Shown piece by piece: positions 1-7,424 of a stretch of DNA of 15,974 nucleotides (positions are counted from its first letter, which is position 1; every line of letters starts with the position of its first letter). The notes beneath the pieces are model-generated. The model ran no database searches and was not told the origin of the DNA. It saw nothing but the letters and a program-made list of their open reading frames with translations. Source of the stretch: Oscillospiraceae bacterium (GTDB lineage Bacteria; Bacillota; Clostridia; Saccharofermentanales; Saccharofermentanaceae); contig CADCQX010000113.1 of the NCBI GenBank assembly GCA_902803695.1, forward strand, positions 1-15,974, read 5' to 3'. The position numbers and the translations under genes were made by a program.

Positions 1-699
1 AACTTCATCGATCGCATTACCCATCGCTACCCCGATGCCGGTCATCTTGAGCATTCCGATATCCGCATAATCATCTCCAAAAGATATGATATCGTCTAAC
101 GTTATTCGAAGGCTGTCGCATACGATCTTTATGGCATCTTCTTTGGTAACACCCTTCTTCGTATATTTGTACCAGTATCCGTCCGAAAATCTTATCGCAT
201 CACAGTCGGGTAATCTCAACTTAAGTTCATCTGCTTTTTTATCGTCAAAGATCTCCACGCACATCTTAAGAGTTTCCTCATTGAAGTTCGTAAAATCCGT
301 CCATATACTTCCGCCCCAACTCTTGTCGATCTTCAGCGGATCGATCTTATAATTCCAGTAATGATCGGTCAAAGTGTCGATAGTTATCTCAACATCTTCT
401 CCGCACACTTCACGGGCGATCATTATAAGTTCGGAAGTACGCGAGGCGGAAAAAACTGCTTTACTTATGTACTCGTCGTTTTTCTTTACCAAAGCGCCGC
501 CGCTGCTTATGAGGATATCGGGTTTCAGTTGACCTAATATTTCCAGGCAATTCTGTTCACTTCTTGATGTAGATACGCCGATAAGAAACCCTTTTTCCCT
601 GGAGTTTTCGACCTGTTCAAGAGTTCTTTTGGAGATAGTCTTTTCGCTCGTAAGAAGCGTACCGTCAAGATCAAACAACAGAAGTTTTTTAATTGCCAT
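1..699 (-). CDS. Cof-type HAD-IIB family hydrolase, 3' end outside window
   Basis: Partial gene: 233 codons from an ATG at 699 run open to the window edge, and relatives are usually about 260-280 residues, so roughly the last 30-40 are missing. Haloacid dehalogenase phosphatase motifs are in order: motif I DLDGT at residues 10-14 (D10 nucleophile, D12 acid/base), a motif II-like STSRS near residue 47, a Lys in YTKKGVTKEDA that fits motif III, and motif IV GDDYAD followed by GVAMGNA near the edge. The large part between motifs II and III is the C2-type cap typical of Cof/YidA-like proteins, which dephosphorylate small phosphorylated metabolites in the cytosol. The substrate cannot be told from sequence. 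An AAAGGACGG ribosome site lies about 11 nt before the ATG. It is separated from the upstream coaD/coiled-coil unit by a terminator and has its own promoter, so it is probably expressed alone or with genes further left. Confidence 0.93.
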   Translation of the reverse strand, partial: MAIKKLLLFDLDGTLLTSEKTISKRTLEQVENSREKGFLIGVSTSRSEQNCLEILGQLKPDILISSGGALVKKNDEYISKAVFSASRTSELIMIAREVCGEDVEITIDTLTDHYWNYKIDPLKIDKSWGGSIWTDFTNFNEETLKMCVEIFDDKKADELKLRLPDCDAIRFSDGYWYKYTKKGVTKEDAIKIVCDSLRITLDDIISFGDDYADIGMLKMTGIGVAMGNAIDEV

Positions 700-730
700 T
701 TCACTACCGTCCTTTAAATTTTTAGGGATT

Positions 731-739
731 ATTATAGCA
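731..739 (-). promoter_or_regulatory. Extended -10 promoter for the HAD hydrolase gene
   Basis: Read on the minus strand this is TGCTATAAT: a perfect TATAAT preceded by the TGn extended -10 element. No good -35 hexamer lies 16-18 bp upstream, only a T-rich stretch, which is acceptable for extended -10 promoters. Transcription would start near 724, giving a leader of about 25 nt before the ATG at 699. It sits just behind the terminator of the preceding unit, as expected for an independent promoter. Confidence 0.6.
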
Positions 740-779
740 CTTGTTTTCGAAAAAAATTATAAAAACTTTTCCGAGCCAT

Positions 780-811
780 AAAAAAACTGTCCCGTTCTAA
801 AAACGGGACAG
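780..811 (-). terminator. Rho-independent terminator ending the ftsZ-to-coiled-coil unit
   Basis: A perfect 10-bp inverted repeat (CTGTCCCGTT at 787-796 with AACGGGACAG at 802-811) encloses a 5-nt loop. On the minus strand the hairpin is followed directly by seven T residues (786-780). It lies 22 nt behind the stop codon of the coiled-coil gene. The plus-strand side has no T tract, so it acts on leftward transcription only. Confidence 0.93.
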
Positions 812-833
812 CCATTATTATACTAATCTAATA

Positions 834-1343
834 TCAATCCTTATTGATCGCTACTTCGATCTCAGCGAGGTTTGTCTGAACCTTGCTGATGTTCTCAGAA
901 AGAACATTATTAACATCTGTAAGGAGCTGCTTAACATAAACGTGTGCACTCTTACGGAGTTCCTCGCTCTGCTGGTTAGCTTCTGCGATGATCTCAGCTG
1001 CTTTCTGCTGAGCACCCTTTGTTATCTCGTGCTCGTTAACGCGCATAGCATACATGCGGTCAGCATCGTTAAGTACCTTCTTACTCTTCTCTCTTGCAGT
1101 ACCGATGATATCCTGTGCTCTCTTAACAATGTCGTTAGACTGGCTGACTGCCATCGGGAGTCTGTGCTTAAGCTCCTCCAAAGAAGCTATCATTTCCTGT
1201 CTGTCAACGGAGCATTTATCTGTAAACGGAACACCGTTCGCATCGCGGAGCATATCGATCAGAGTATCAATGTGTCTGATCGCATCATATCTCTCACTGG
1301 AACCGTGAGACTGCTGTGCAAGTCTTGGATCGTTACCTTCCAT
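834..1343 (-). CDS. DivIVA-like / ATPase subunit-H-like coiled-coil protein
   Basis: A 169-residue soluble protein with no signal peptide or membrane segment. Residues 1-18 are polar and probably disordered. Residues 20-65 hold a conserved-looking block (IDTLIDMLRDANGVPFTDK, then VDRQEM and LEELKHRLPMAV). Residues 68-165 are a long Ala/Glu/Gln/Lys-rich helix predicted to form a coiled coil. From memory, this architecture, including the block with VP[FL]..K..VDR....L and RLP, matches a family next to coaD in Clostridia that databases often label ATPase or V-type ATPase subunit H. It also resembles the DivIVA/GpsB coiled-coil class. It is not an ATPase: no P-loop is present. A scaffold or membrane-curvature role is inference only. 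It starts 3 nt after the coaD stop, with an AAGAAAGGTAGG ribosome site, and is the last gene before the terminator. Confidence 0.8.
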   Translation of the reverse strand: MEGNDPRLAQQSHGSSERYDAIRHIDTLIDMLRDANGVPFTDKCSVDRQEMIASLEELKHRLPMAVSQSNDIVKRAQDIIGTAREKSKKVLNDADRMYAMRVNEHEITKGAQQKAAEIIAEANQQSEELRKSAHVYVKQLLTDVNNVLSENISKVQTNLAEIEVAINKD

Positions 1344-1346
1344 AGT

Positions 1347-1835
1347 TTACGACCTACCTTTCTTAAGCTCTTTTGTTACAAAATCAACTATTTGCGCAGG
1401 TACCATCTTAGAGATGTCACCTCCATAATAACAAACTTCCTTAACGATTGTCGAACTTGTCATCGACAAATTCTCTCTGCAAGGCAGAAGCAGAACTTCG
1501 TAATCGGCATACAAGAGCCTGTTGGCCATAGCCATCTCAGCTTCGTATCTGAAATCGGACTCCGAACGGATACCTCTGACAACCGCTGAACATCCGAGTT
1601 CCTTGAACAGATCCACAAGAAGTCCTCCGGATGAGACGACTTCTATATTCTTATACTCCTTGAGTGATTCTCTGGCCATATTAACTCTGTCTTCAGTAGA
1701 AAAAGCAGGGTGCTTGGCACTGTTATCCATAACAGCAACAACGAGCTTATCACAAAGCTTCGATGCCCTCTTGGCAATATCGCAATGACCCATTGTAAAA
1801 GGATCAAAGCTTCCAGGGAATAACAATATACTCAA
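1347..1835 (-). CDS. coaD: Phosphopantetheine adenylyltransferase
   Basis: CoaD transfers AMP from ATP to 4'-phosphopantetheine, giving dephospho-CoA, the penultimate step of coenzyme A synthesis in the cytosol. Its 162 residues match the usual length of about 160. The nucleotidyltransferase signature is at residues 7-17 (PGSFDPFTMGH, with T14, G16 and H17 forming the TxGH motif). The pantetheine/ATP site block VRGIRSESDFRYEAEMAMAN is at 86-105, and MTSSTIVKEV at 125-134 corresponds to the conserved ISST...E. The start codon is TTG at 1835-1833, chosen because GAGGAG lies 8 nt upstream and the protein then begins exactly where the family does. No in-frame ATG or GTG is suitably placed. The gene lies 19 nt after rsmD, the common bacterial pairing, and 3 nt before the coiled-coil gene. 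Confidence 0.97.
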   Translation of the reverse strand: MSILLFPGSFDPFTMGHCDIAKRASKLCDKLVVAVMDNSAKHPAFSTEDRVNMARESLKEYKNIEVVSSGGLLVDLFKELGCSAVVRGIRSESDFRYEAEMAMANRLLYADYEVLLLPCRENLSMTSSTIVKEVCYYGGDISKMVPAQIVDFVTKELKKGRS

Positions 1836-1843
1836 GTATGTAT

Positions 1844-1849
1844 CTCCTC
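1844..1849 (-). promoter_or_regulatory. Ribosome binding site that fixes the TTG start of coaD
   Basis: GAGGAG on the minus strand lies 8 nt before the TTG at 1835-1833, in the short gap after the rsmD TGA. It is the only strong Shine-Dalgarno element here and supports the rare TTG initiation codon. Confidence 0.8.
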
Positions 1850-1854
1850 AGCAA

Positions 1855-2418
1855 TCAATTCTTACTAAAGAATGTTACCACGCATAGCCCGTAACTACAA
1901 GAACGAGAGAATTTCATATTTATTACATCTGTGTTGAACGGCTCTTCTGCCGAATGTTCGACTATCATAAGGCCGTCTTCCGTAAGCATATCGTACTTTG
2001 TAAGGAGATCTGCGACCTTTACGGCCTCATCAAAAGCTATCTTATACGGCGGATCCAGATAAACGATGTCGAACTTCTCATCCTTAAGAGCCTCCAAAGC
2101 CGCCACGGCGCTTCTTTTCATGACCCTGACAGACGGGTCGTTTCTTGCGATCCTTATCTTTTCCAGGTTCTTCGATATAACAGAGATCGCCGGCGTTCCC
2201 TTATCAACCAGAACAACCTTCTCTGCTCCCCTGCTGAAGGCCTCGATTCCCAGCTGTCCGGTACCGGAGAATAAGTCAAGAAAATTACAGCCGGAGATCC
2301 TTCCCTGAATGCTCGAAAAGATGGCCTCCTTAACCTTATCGGTCGTAGGTCTCGTGGCATCACCCTTAGGTGCCGCCAGGATCGCGCCTCTGTATTTTCC
2401 CGTTACTACTCTCGGCAT
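1855..2418 (-). CDS. rsmD: 16S rRNA (guanine(966)-N(2))-methyltransferase RsmD
   Basis: RsmD methylates N2 of G966 of 16S rRNA in the assembling small ribosomal subunit, using S-adenosylmethionine. The protein has 187 residues, normal for the family. It begins MPRVVTGKYRG and has the early block TRPTTDKVKEAIFS at 22-35, which is characteristic of RsmD. SAM motif I is FLDLFSGTGQLGIEA at 46-60 (usual form LDLFAGSGALGIEA). The catalytic DPPY is at 122-125, fitting N2-guanine and N6-adenine methyltransferases. The ATG at 2418 has AAGGAG 7 nt upstream, and this site overlaps the TAA of recG. The gene lies between recG and coaD, a widespread Firmicute order. Nothing in it looks degraded. Confidence 0.96.
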   Translation of the reverse strand: MPRVVTGKYRGAILAAPKGDATRPTTDKVKEAIFSSIQGRISGCNFLDLFSGTGQLGIEAFSRGAEKVVLVDKGTPAISVISKNLEKIRIARNDPSVRVMKRSAVAALEALKDEKFDIVYLDPPYKIAFDEAVKVADLLTKYDMLTEDGLMIVEHSAEEPFNTDVINMKFSRSCSYGLCVVTFFSKN

Positions 2419-2429
2419 TACCGTTCTCC

Positions 2430-4562
2430 TTATGCCCTGAAAATTTCCAGATTAGGATAACGCAACCAGAGCTGTCTTTCAATTGCATTTCTGATGCGCC
2501 TGGTCTCATCATCATCCGTCGCCATCAATTCCTGCATCACTTCTCTTATCTCAACAGACTTTTCCGTATCATCGAAAATGTTTACTACCTTGAAACTCGG
2601 AAGGCCATGCTGCCTTGTTCCGAAAAAGTCTCCCGGACCTCTCAAAGCAAGATCTTTTTCCGCCAGTTCAAAACCGTCGTTACTCTGGCACATCATCTGA
2701 AGTCTGGACATGGCTAGTTCACTTTGCGAAGAGGACTGAAGGATACAATAAGACTGTTTGTCTCCTCTTCCGACTCTGCCTCGAAGCTGATGCAATGTCG
2801 ACAGACCGAATCTGTCTGCATCCATGATGACCATGGTAGTCGCATTAGGATTATTAACGCCGACCTCGACAACCGTTGTCGAGATAAGGATATCCGTTTC
2901 CTTGTTACTGAACTTTTCCATTACTTTCGTCTTCTGGGCATCAGTCATGGAACCGATAAGTATATCGGATGTTAAGCCTTTTAATAAAGGTGAACTTTGA
3001 ACTTCGGAATGAAGTCCCTTTACACTCGAAGTCTCGATTTTCTCTTCACCTATCTCGAAGATGTTTTCATATCTTTCGATCTCGCCTTCATCATCATTAT
3101 CATCTATCCTCGGAGCGACGATATAAGCCTGCTCACCTTTCTGGGCAAGCTTGGCGATGTGTTTATATATTCCTTTCTTATCCGCAAAGCATGCAGTCTT
3201 TATCTCTTTTCTTCCTGCTGGTTTTTGTTTGATGATACTTATATCCATATCACCGTATATGACCATCGCAAGAGTTCTCGGGATAGGTGTTGCACTCATG
3301 ACGAGACTATGTACTGAATCTATGTCACTGTTGATAAATGATAATCCCAGTTTCTCGTTTCTCTGTTCAACTCCGAACCTCTGCTGTTCATCCGTTACGA
3401 ACAATGCGAGATTATGGAACTTAACATCCTTTTGGATAAGAGCATGTGTTCCGATTATTATCTTTGCTTCTCCCGAAGAAACAAGTTCCAATGCCTTCTT
3501 TTTCTCGGAAGCTTTCATTCCTCCGTGAAGATAAACGATCTTTATATCGGTATCCTTGAACATACCCATGACGGTATCATAGTGCTGCTTAGCAAGAACA
3601 CCCGTCGGAGCGAGAAGCGCAGCCTGTCTTCCGGTCGATGCGACTGCTGCCATGGATACTGCCGCAACAGCTGTCTTACCTGAACCTACATCACCCTGGA
3701 TGAGCCTGTTCATCGGCGTATCTTTAGCTATATCCGCGAAGATATCATTTAGTGCTTTTTTCTGATCATCAGTAAGCTTAAACGGCAAAGAATCAACAAT
3801 ACCTTTTACCGTCTTTTGAGCCTTCTCATTCTTAACGATCTTGAACGCTTTTCCCGACTCCTGTTTTCCGGAAAATGACTTGTGCATTCCATACTCATAG
3901 ACTGCCAATTCTTCATATGCAAGTCTTGTTCTTCCGATGGAAACCTGGGACATGGTAACAGGTTTATGGACAAACCTGTAAGCCTCTTTCGAGGAACATA
4001 AGGATTTGTCTTTTATAAGTTTTGCAGGAAGAACATTATCAAAGTATTTCTCATAATCACGAAGAGCAAATCCTATCCATGCTTCGATCTGTTTACTGGA
4101 TATGCCCGCAGTCTGTCTGTAGACAGGACGGATCTGACCTTCACCCATCTTGTCAGCTCTTATCCTTTGCGGATTTATGAGCATGAAACCTCCCCTGAAG
4201 ACAGTAACGACTCCTCTGAAATAATACTCGTCTCCTATCTTCATTTCGGTAGCAACAAATCTGCCGTGGAAGAAAGTAAGTGATATCGTTCCGTAATCAT
4301 CACTTACGACCACAACGCATTTTTGAAGTTTGTCATAACGGCTTATCGGAGACACATTTTTAACGGTTGCCTTGAAGGTTATAAGATCACCTTCGTTAAG
4401 ACCGTATAACGGTTTCAGATCAGACCAATCCTCGTATTTTCGAGGAAAGAAATTCAGAAGATCAAAAACAGAATAGACTCCTATCTTATTGAGCTTTTTT
4501 TCGACGGCCTCACCTATTCCATAGACCTTTGATATCGGATTTGAAAGCGGATCATTGCTCAT
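2430..4562 (-). CDS. recG: ATP-dependent DNA helicase RecG
   Basis: RecG reverses stalled replication forks and branch-migrates Holliday junctions; it is a cytosolic superfamily 2 translocase. The 710 residues fit the family (about 680-720). The N-terminal PISKVYGIGEAVEKKL and the wedge OB fold (about 55-150) bind branched DNA. Helicase motifs follow: Walker A GDVGSGKT at 290-297, TGVLAKQH at 320-327, DEQQRFGVEQR at 391-401, SATPIPRT at 423-430, and motif VI QLRGRVGRG at 592-600. Motif II reads DEQQ where E. coli and B. subtilis have DEQH. Residues about 487-535 are longer and more acidic than usual. The ATG forms an ATGA overlap with the nth stop, and the stop lies in the rsmD ribosome site, so the three genes are probably translationally linked. 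Confidence 0.97.
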   Translation of the reverse strand: MSNDPLSNPISKVYGIGEAVEKKLNKIGVYSVFDLLNFFPRKYEDWSDLKPLYGLNEGDLITFKATVKNVSPISRYDKLQKCVVVVSDDYGTISLTFFHGRFVATEMKIGDEYYFRGVVTVFRGGFMLINPQRIRADKMGEGQIRPVYRQTAGISSKQIEAWIGFALRDYEKYFDNVLPAKLIKDKSLCSSKEAYRFVHKPVTMSQVSIGRTRLAYEELAVYEYGMHKSFSGKQESGKAFKIVKNEKAQKTVKGIVDSLPFKLTDDQKKALNDIFADIAKDTPMNRLIQGDVGSGKTAVAAVSMAAVASTGRQAALLAPTGVLAKQHYDTVMGMFKDTDIKIVYLHGGMKASEKKKALELVSSGEAKIIIGTHALIQKDVKFHNLALFVTDEQQRFGVEQRNEKLGLSFINSDIDSVHSLVMSATPIPRTLAMVIYGDMDISIIKQKPAGRKEIKTACFADKKGIYKHIAKLAQKGEQAYIVAPRIDDNDDEGEIERYENIFEIGEEKIETSSVKGLHSEVQSSPLLKGLTSDILIGSMTDAQKTKVMEKFSNKETDILISTTVVEVGVNNPNATTMVIMDADRFGLSTLHQLRGRVGRGDKQSYCILQSSSQSELAMSRLQMMCQSNDGFELAEKDLALRGPGDFFGTRQHGLPSFKVVNIFDDTEKSVEIREVMQELMATDDDETRRIRNAIERQLWLRYPNLEIFRA

Positions 4563-5203
4563 TTTTTCTTACCCTTGCAAACATCTGATAAAGGACAGAT
4601 CTCACACTTCGGAGAACGCGCATCACAGATGTCTCTTCCGAATGCAACAAACAGATGTCCCATCCTGATCCACATGGACGGATCTGACACCTTACATACG
4701 TCTTTTTCAACCGTTACAGGATCATCACTTTTTGTAAGTCCCAGTCTTTTGGATATGCGCTTAAAATGCGTGTCTACTACAAGAGCAGGAATACCGTAAA
4801 GCTCACCTAAAAGAAGATTTCCGATCTTCCTTCCTATACCCGGACATTTAACGAGTTCATCTATATCTTGCGGAATAGTCTTATTCCAGCTTCCGTTATA
4901 GATCTCTGTTGTCTTGATTATGTTTTTTGCCTTAGCTTTATAAAGTCCGCACGGCTTTATAATCTCTGACAGTCTTTCTTCACCGAGCTTTAAGATCTCA
5001 TCTGAAGAAGCTGCCACTTTCTTAAGATCGATGACAGTCTTATTGACTCTTACATCAGTACACTGTGCAGAGAGTATTGCTCTTACCAGAAAGAAATACG
5101 GATCATCAAGATCAAGTGAACATGATGCATCGGGATAGAGTTTATTCAGTTCATCATATGCCCTTACGGCAAGCTCGTTCCTGCGCATCATAGAATATCC
5201 CAT
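4559..5203 (-). CDS. nth: Endonuclease III, DNA glycosylase/AP lyase
   Basis: Endonuclease III removes oxidised pyrimidines from DNA and cuts the abasic site (base excision repair). Visible features are SAQCTD at 45-50, the helix-hairpin-helix CPGIGRKIGNLLL at 120-132 with catalytic Lys126, and VDTH at 143-146 with catalytic Asp144. The C-terminal [4Fe-4S] ligands C193-x6-C200-x2-C203-x5-C209 have exactly the spacing of the family. Length is 214 residues (E. coli 211). The start is uncertain. The ATG at 5203 lies inside the kinase gene and lacks a clear ribosome site. The ATG at 5191 (210 residues) would make the usual ATGA overlap with the kinase stop. Downstream, recG overlaps by 4 nt. Pairing with recG makes a small DNA-repair block. 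Confidence 0.96.
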   Translation of the reverse strand: MGYSMMRRNELAVRAYDELNKLYPDASCSLDLDDPYFFLVRAILSAQCTDVRVNKTVIDLKKVAASSDEILKLGEERLSEIIKPCGLYKAKAKNIIKTTEIYNGSWNKTIPQDIDELVKCPGIGRKIGNLLLGELYGIPALVVDTHFKRISKRLGLTKSDDPVTVEKDVCKVSDPSMWIRMGHLFVAFGRDICDARSPKCEICPLSDVCKGKKK

Positions 5204-6669
5204 TTATCTTCAGGAGCCATCGGGAAAGCAAAGACAAACTTAGCACCGCCAAGTTCTTTACCTTCATCAACATATATAGTCTGTCCGTGTCCTGCAAGGA
5301 TCTGTTTGCAGATATAAAGTCCTAAGCCGAATCCTTCTCTTGTTCTTGAGGAATCAACTTTATAGAAACTCTCGAAGATCCTGTTACGCTTTTCTGCAGG
5401 AATACCACTACCTGAATCTTCAACGCTGATCTTAACATTCCTGTCTGTTTTATTCGGAGCCGTTGAAACGATGATCTTACCGTTATTAGGCGTGAACTTG
5501 ATGGCATTGGTGATTATGTTAACGATAACACGGCAGAGCTGCTGTGCTTCTCCATAGCACATATTGGCATCAGGATCATCTGAAAGCCTGACTTCACAAG
5601 TTATATTCTTCTCACCGAGCTGCGGTTCAAGATTATCAACAACATCCGTAATGACATCGTTTAGTGGGAACTTTTCCATTACATCAGGATCGACATGACT
5701 TAATGAGGATGCCTCTGTCATTGAGACAACCAGTTCTCTTATCCTGTTGATCTCCTGCTTGATAAGACCAAGATACTTATCAACATTTTCAGGCGGGATA
5801 GTACCGTCCATTATCGCAGTAACAAATCCGTTAATTGAAGTAAGCGGAGTCCTTATATCATGCGCGATACTTGAGATAAATATCTGTCTGTCGCTTTCGG
5901 AGTTTTCCAGTTTATCGATCATCTCGTTAAGAGTTGCAGCCATGGTGACAATATCACCTGCAGAAGTAACGCTTCTCAGATCTGAAGCATCTGTATATCT
6001 CTTATCGACTCGTGCAGAATAGTCACCTTCAGAGACTTTTTTGATCGTCTTGGACATCTCACGAACAGGAGCGAAAGTAAGCTGGATAGCAAGAACAAAC
6101 AACACGATCGCGAAAAGAACTGAGATACCTGCCGGAACAAGTATAACTGATCTGAATTCGGAGAATACCAAACTACTGTCTACACAGGTACTGCAGATAC
6201 ACCAGACATCAAGCTGATCAAGCTTATAACCTGCCGTGACATAGGTCTTACCTTCCATGTATCTTGTAGCCTGAACTTCTCCGTTATTAGCTATAACAGA
6301 CGGGATCAATGTCTCAAAATTGAGATCAGGATTATTGGAAGTAATAATCCTTCCGTCAGCTGTTACAAGATAAACACTTCCGTCAAAGTTCTGTGCGATC
6401 AGATCGCATATCCTGTTAATGTTTTCCATGTCCTTTTCATTTACGACAGAAGGATCATTGGATTCACGTAAAGCTGTATTGACCGCATCACAGAAAGTAT
6501 AACTTGTGGAATCAACAACAGTCTTTCCGTTATTCTGAGCTTTGACAAGCATGCTTTCGTAAGACAGAAAAAGAAGCACAGTAAAAACTATTACTGTGCT
6601 GATGATAAGAATCAATGATATTATCGTCGAGAAACTGACTGTGTTTCTTCTTTTTTCTTTACTTGCCAT
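5188..6669 (-). CDS. Membrane sensor histidine kinase (HAMP-HisKA-HATPase)
   Basis: A 493-residue two-component kinase. Membrane segment 1 is at about 14-36 and segment 2 at about 174-198; between them lies an extracytoplasmic sensor of about 137 residues. HAMP spans about 199-255 and looks longer than usual in its middle. The phosphoacceptor is His270 in SSIAHDIRTPL. ATP-binding boxes follow: N box VNIITNAIKF (383-392), G1 EDSGSGIP (417-424), F box FESFYKVD (432-439), and G2 GFGLGL (446-451). All catalytic elements are present, so it should autophosphorylate. The sensor has five cysteines (60, 88, 157, 159, 162), the last three as CxCxxC. It follows the response regulator by 12 nt, so the two surely form a pair. 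The signal is unknown. Organisation resembles envelope-stress kinases of Firmicutes, but I cannot assign it to WalK, PhoR or another named system. Confidence 0.95.
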   Translation of the reverse strand: MASKEKRRNTVSFSTIISLILIISTVIVFTVLLFLSYESMLVKAQNNGKTVVDSTSYTFCDAVNTALRESNDPSVVNEKDMENINRICDLIAQNFDGSVYLVTADGRIITSNNPDLNFETLIPSVIANNGEVQATRYMEGKTYVTAGYKLDQLDVWCICSTCVDSSLVFSEFRSVILVPAGISVLFAIVLFVLAIQLTFAPVREMSKTIKKVSEGDYSARVDKRYTDASDLRSVTSAGDIVTMAATLNEMIDKLENSESDRQIFISSIAHDIRTPLTSINGFVTAIMDGTIPPENVDKYLGLIKQEINRIRELVVSMTEASSLSHVDPDVMEKFPLNDVITDVVDNLEPQLGEKNITCEVRLSDDPDANMCYGEAQQLCRVIVNIITNAIKFTPNNGKIIVSTAPNKTDRNVKISVEDSGSGIPAEKRNRIFESFYKVDSSRTREGFGLGLYICKQILAGHGQTIYVDEGKELGGAKFVFAFPMAPEDKWDIL

Positions 6670-6681
6670 AGTTATAAACTA

Positions 6682-7404
6682 TCAGTTCTTGGTCTCGAAC
6701 TTGTAGCCTACGCTCCATACAGTCTTGATGCACCAACTGTCAACACGATCAGGGCTTTCGATCTTTTCTCTGATCCTCTTAACATGAACGTCTACTGTTC
6801 TTGACTCTCCGTAGAAATCATAACCCCATACGTTCTCGAGAAGCTGTTCTCTCGTAAATACTCTGTTAGGATTAGATGCCAGGAAGAAAAGAAGTTCCAA
6901 TTCCTTAGGCGGGAGATATATCTCTTTGCCGTCGATCATAACGATATAACGTGCTTTATCTACCATGAATCCCTGATATGTAACTACTTCAGCAGATTCG
7001 GAATTTGCTTCTGCAGAATCAGCAGCAGCACTCTGCTCTGATTTGCCATATCTTCTGAGGACTGCCTTTGCTCTTGCAAGGAGTTCCTTAGGCTCGAACG
7101 GCTTGGATACATAGTCGTCAGCACCGAGCTCAAGTCCGATGACCTTATCGAATGTATCTGTCTTAGCTGTAAGCATGATGATCGGAACATCAGATACCTT
7201 ACGGATCTCTCTGCAGACATCAGTTCCGTCCATTCCCGGAAGCATCAGGTCAAGTATGATCAGGTCAGGTGATGAAGCATTGAACGTACTCAAGACTTTA
7301 TCGCCCTGCATACATACCGAAACGGCATAGCCTTCTTTTTCGAAATAAAGCTTATTCATCTCGATGATCGAAGAATCATCATCAACCAATAATACCTTTT
7401 TCAT
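6682..7404 (-). CDS. OmpR/PhoB-family response regulator
   Basis: A 240-residue transcription factor. The receiver domain (1-117) has the acidic pocket D8/D9/D10, phosphoacceptor Asp52 in ILDLMLPG, Thr79 and Lys101 (SKPF), a complete active set. A linker at about 119-140 is rich in Ala, Ser and Glu and longer than usual. The winged-helix DNA-binding domain (about 141-238) includes LPPKELELLFFLASNPNRVF, EQLLENVWGYDFYGESRTVD, VHVKRIREKIE and IKTVWSVGYKFE, typical of the OmpR/PhoB class. The ATG at 7404 has GGGAGAGG 7 nt upstream. It lies 20 nt after nrdR and 12 nt before its kinase. Its place in the ftsZ operon hints that it may control envelope or division genes, but its target sites cannot be told from this window. 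Confidence 0.96.
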   Translation of the reverse strand: MKKVLLVDDDSSIIEMNKLYFEKEGYAVSVCMQGDKVLSTFNASSPDLIILDLMLPGMDGTDVCREIRKVSDVPIIMLTAKTDTFDKVIGLELGADDYVSKPFEPKELLARAKAVLRRYGKSEQSAAADSAEANSESAEVVTYQGFMVDKARYIVMIDGKEIYLPPKELELLFFLASNPNRVFTREQLLENVWGYDFYGESRTVDVHVKRIREKIESPDRVDSWCIKTVWSVGYKFETKN

Positions 7405-7424
7405 ATTATTACCTCTCCCTATAT

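Noticed and set aside
756..761. Second TATAAT near the HAD gene as a promoter
   Set aside because: It sits in an AT-only run just behind the terminator without a TG extension or -35; the TGCTATAAT at 731-739 is better placed.
942..1589. Plus-strand open frame of 215 codons across the coiled-coil gene and coaD
   Set aside because: It runs antisense through two real genes, crosses their junction, and shows no recognisable domain or start signal.
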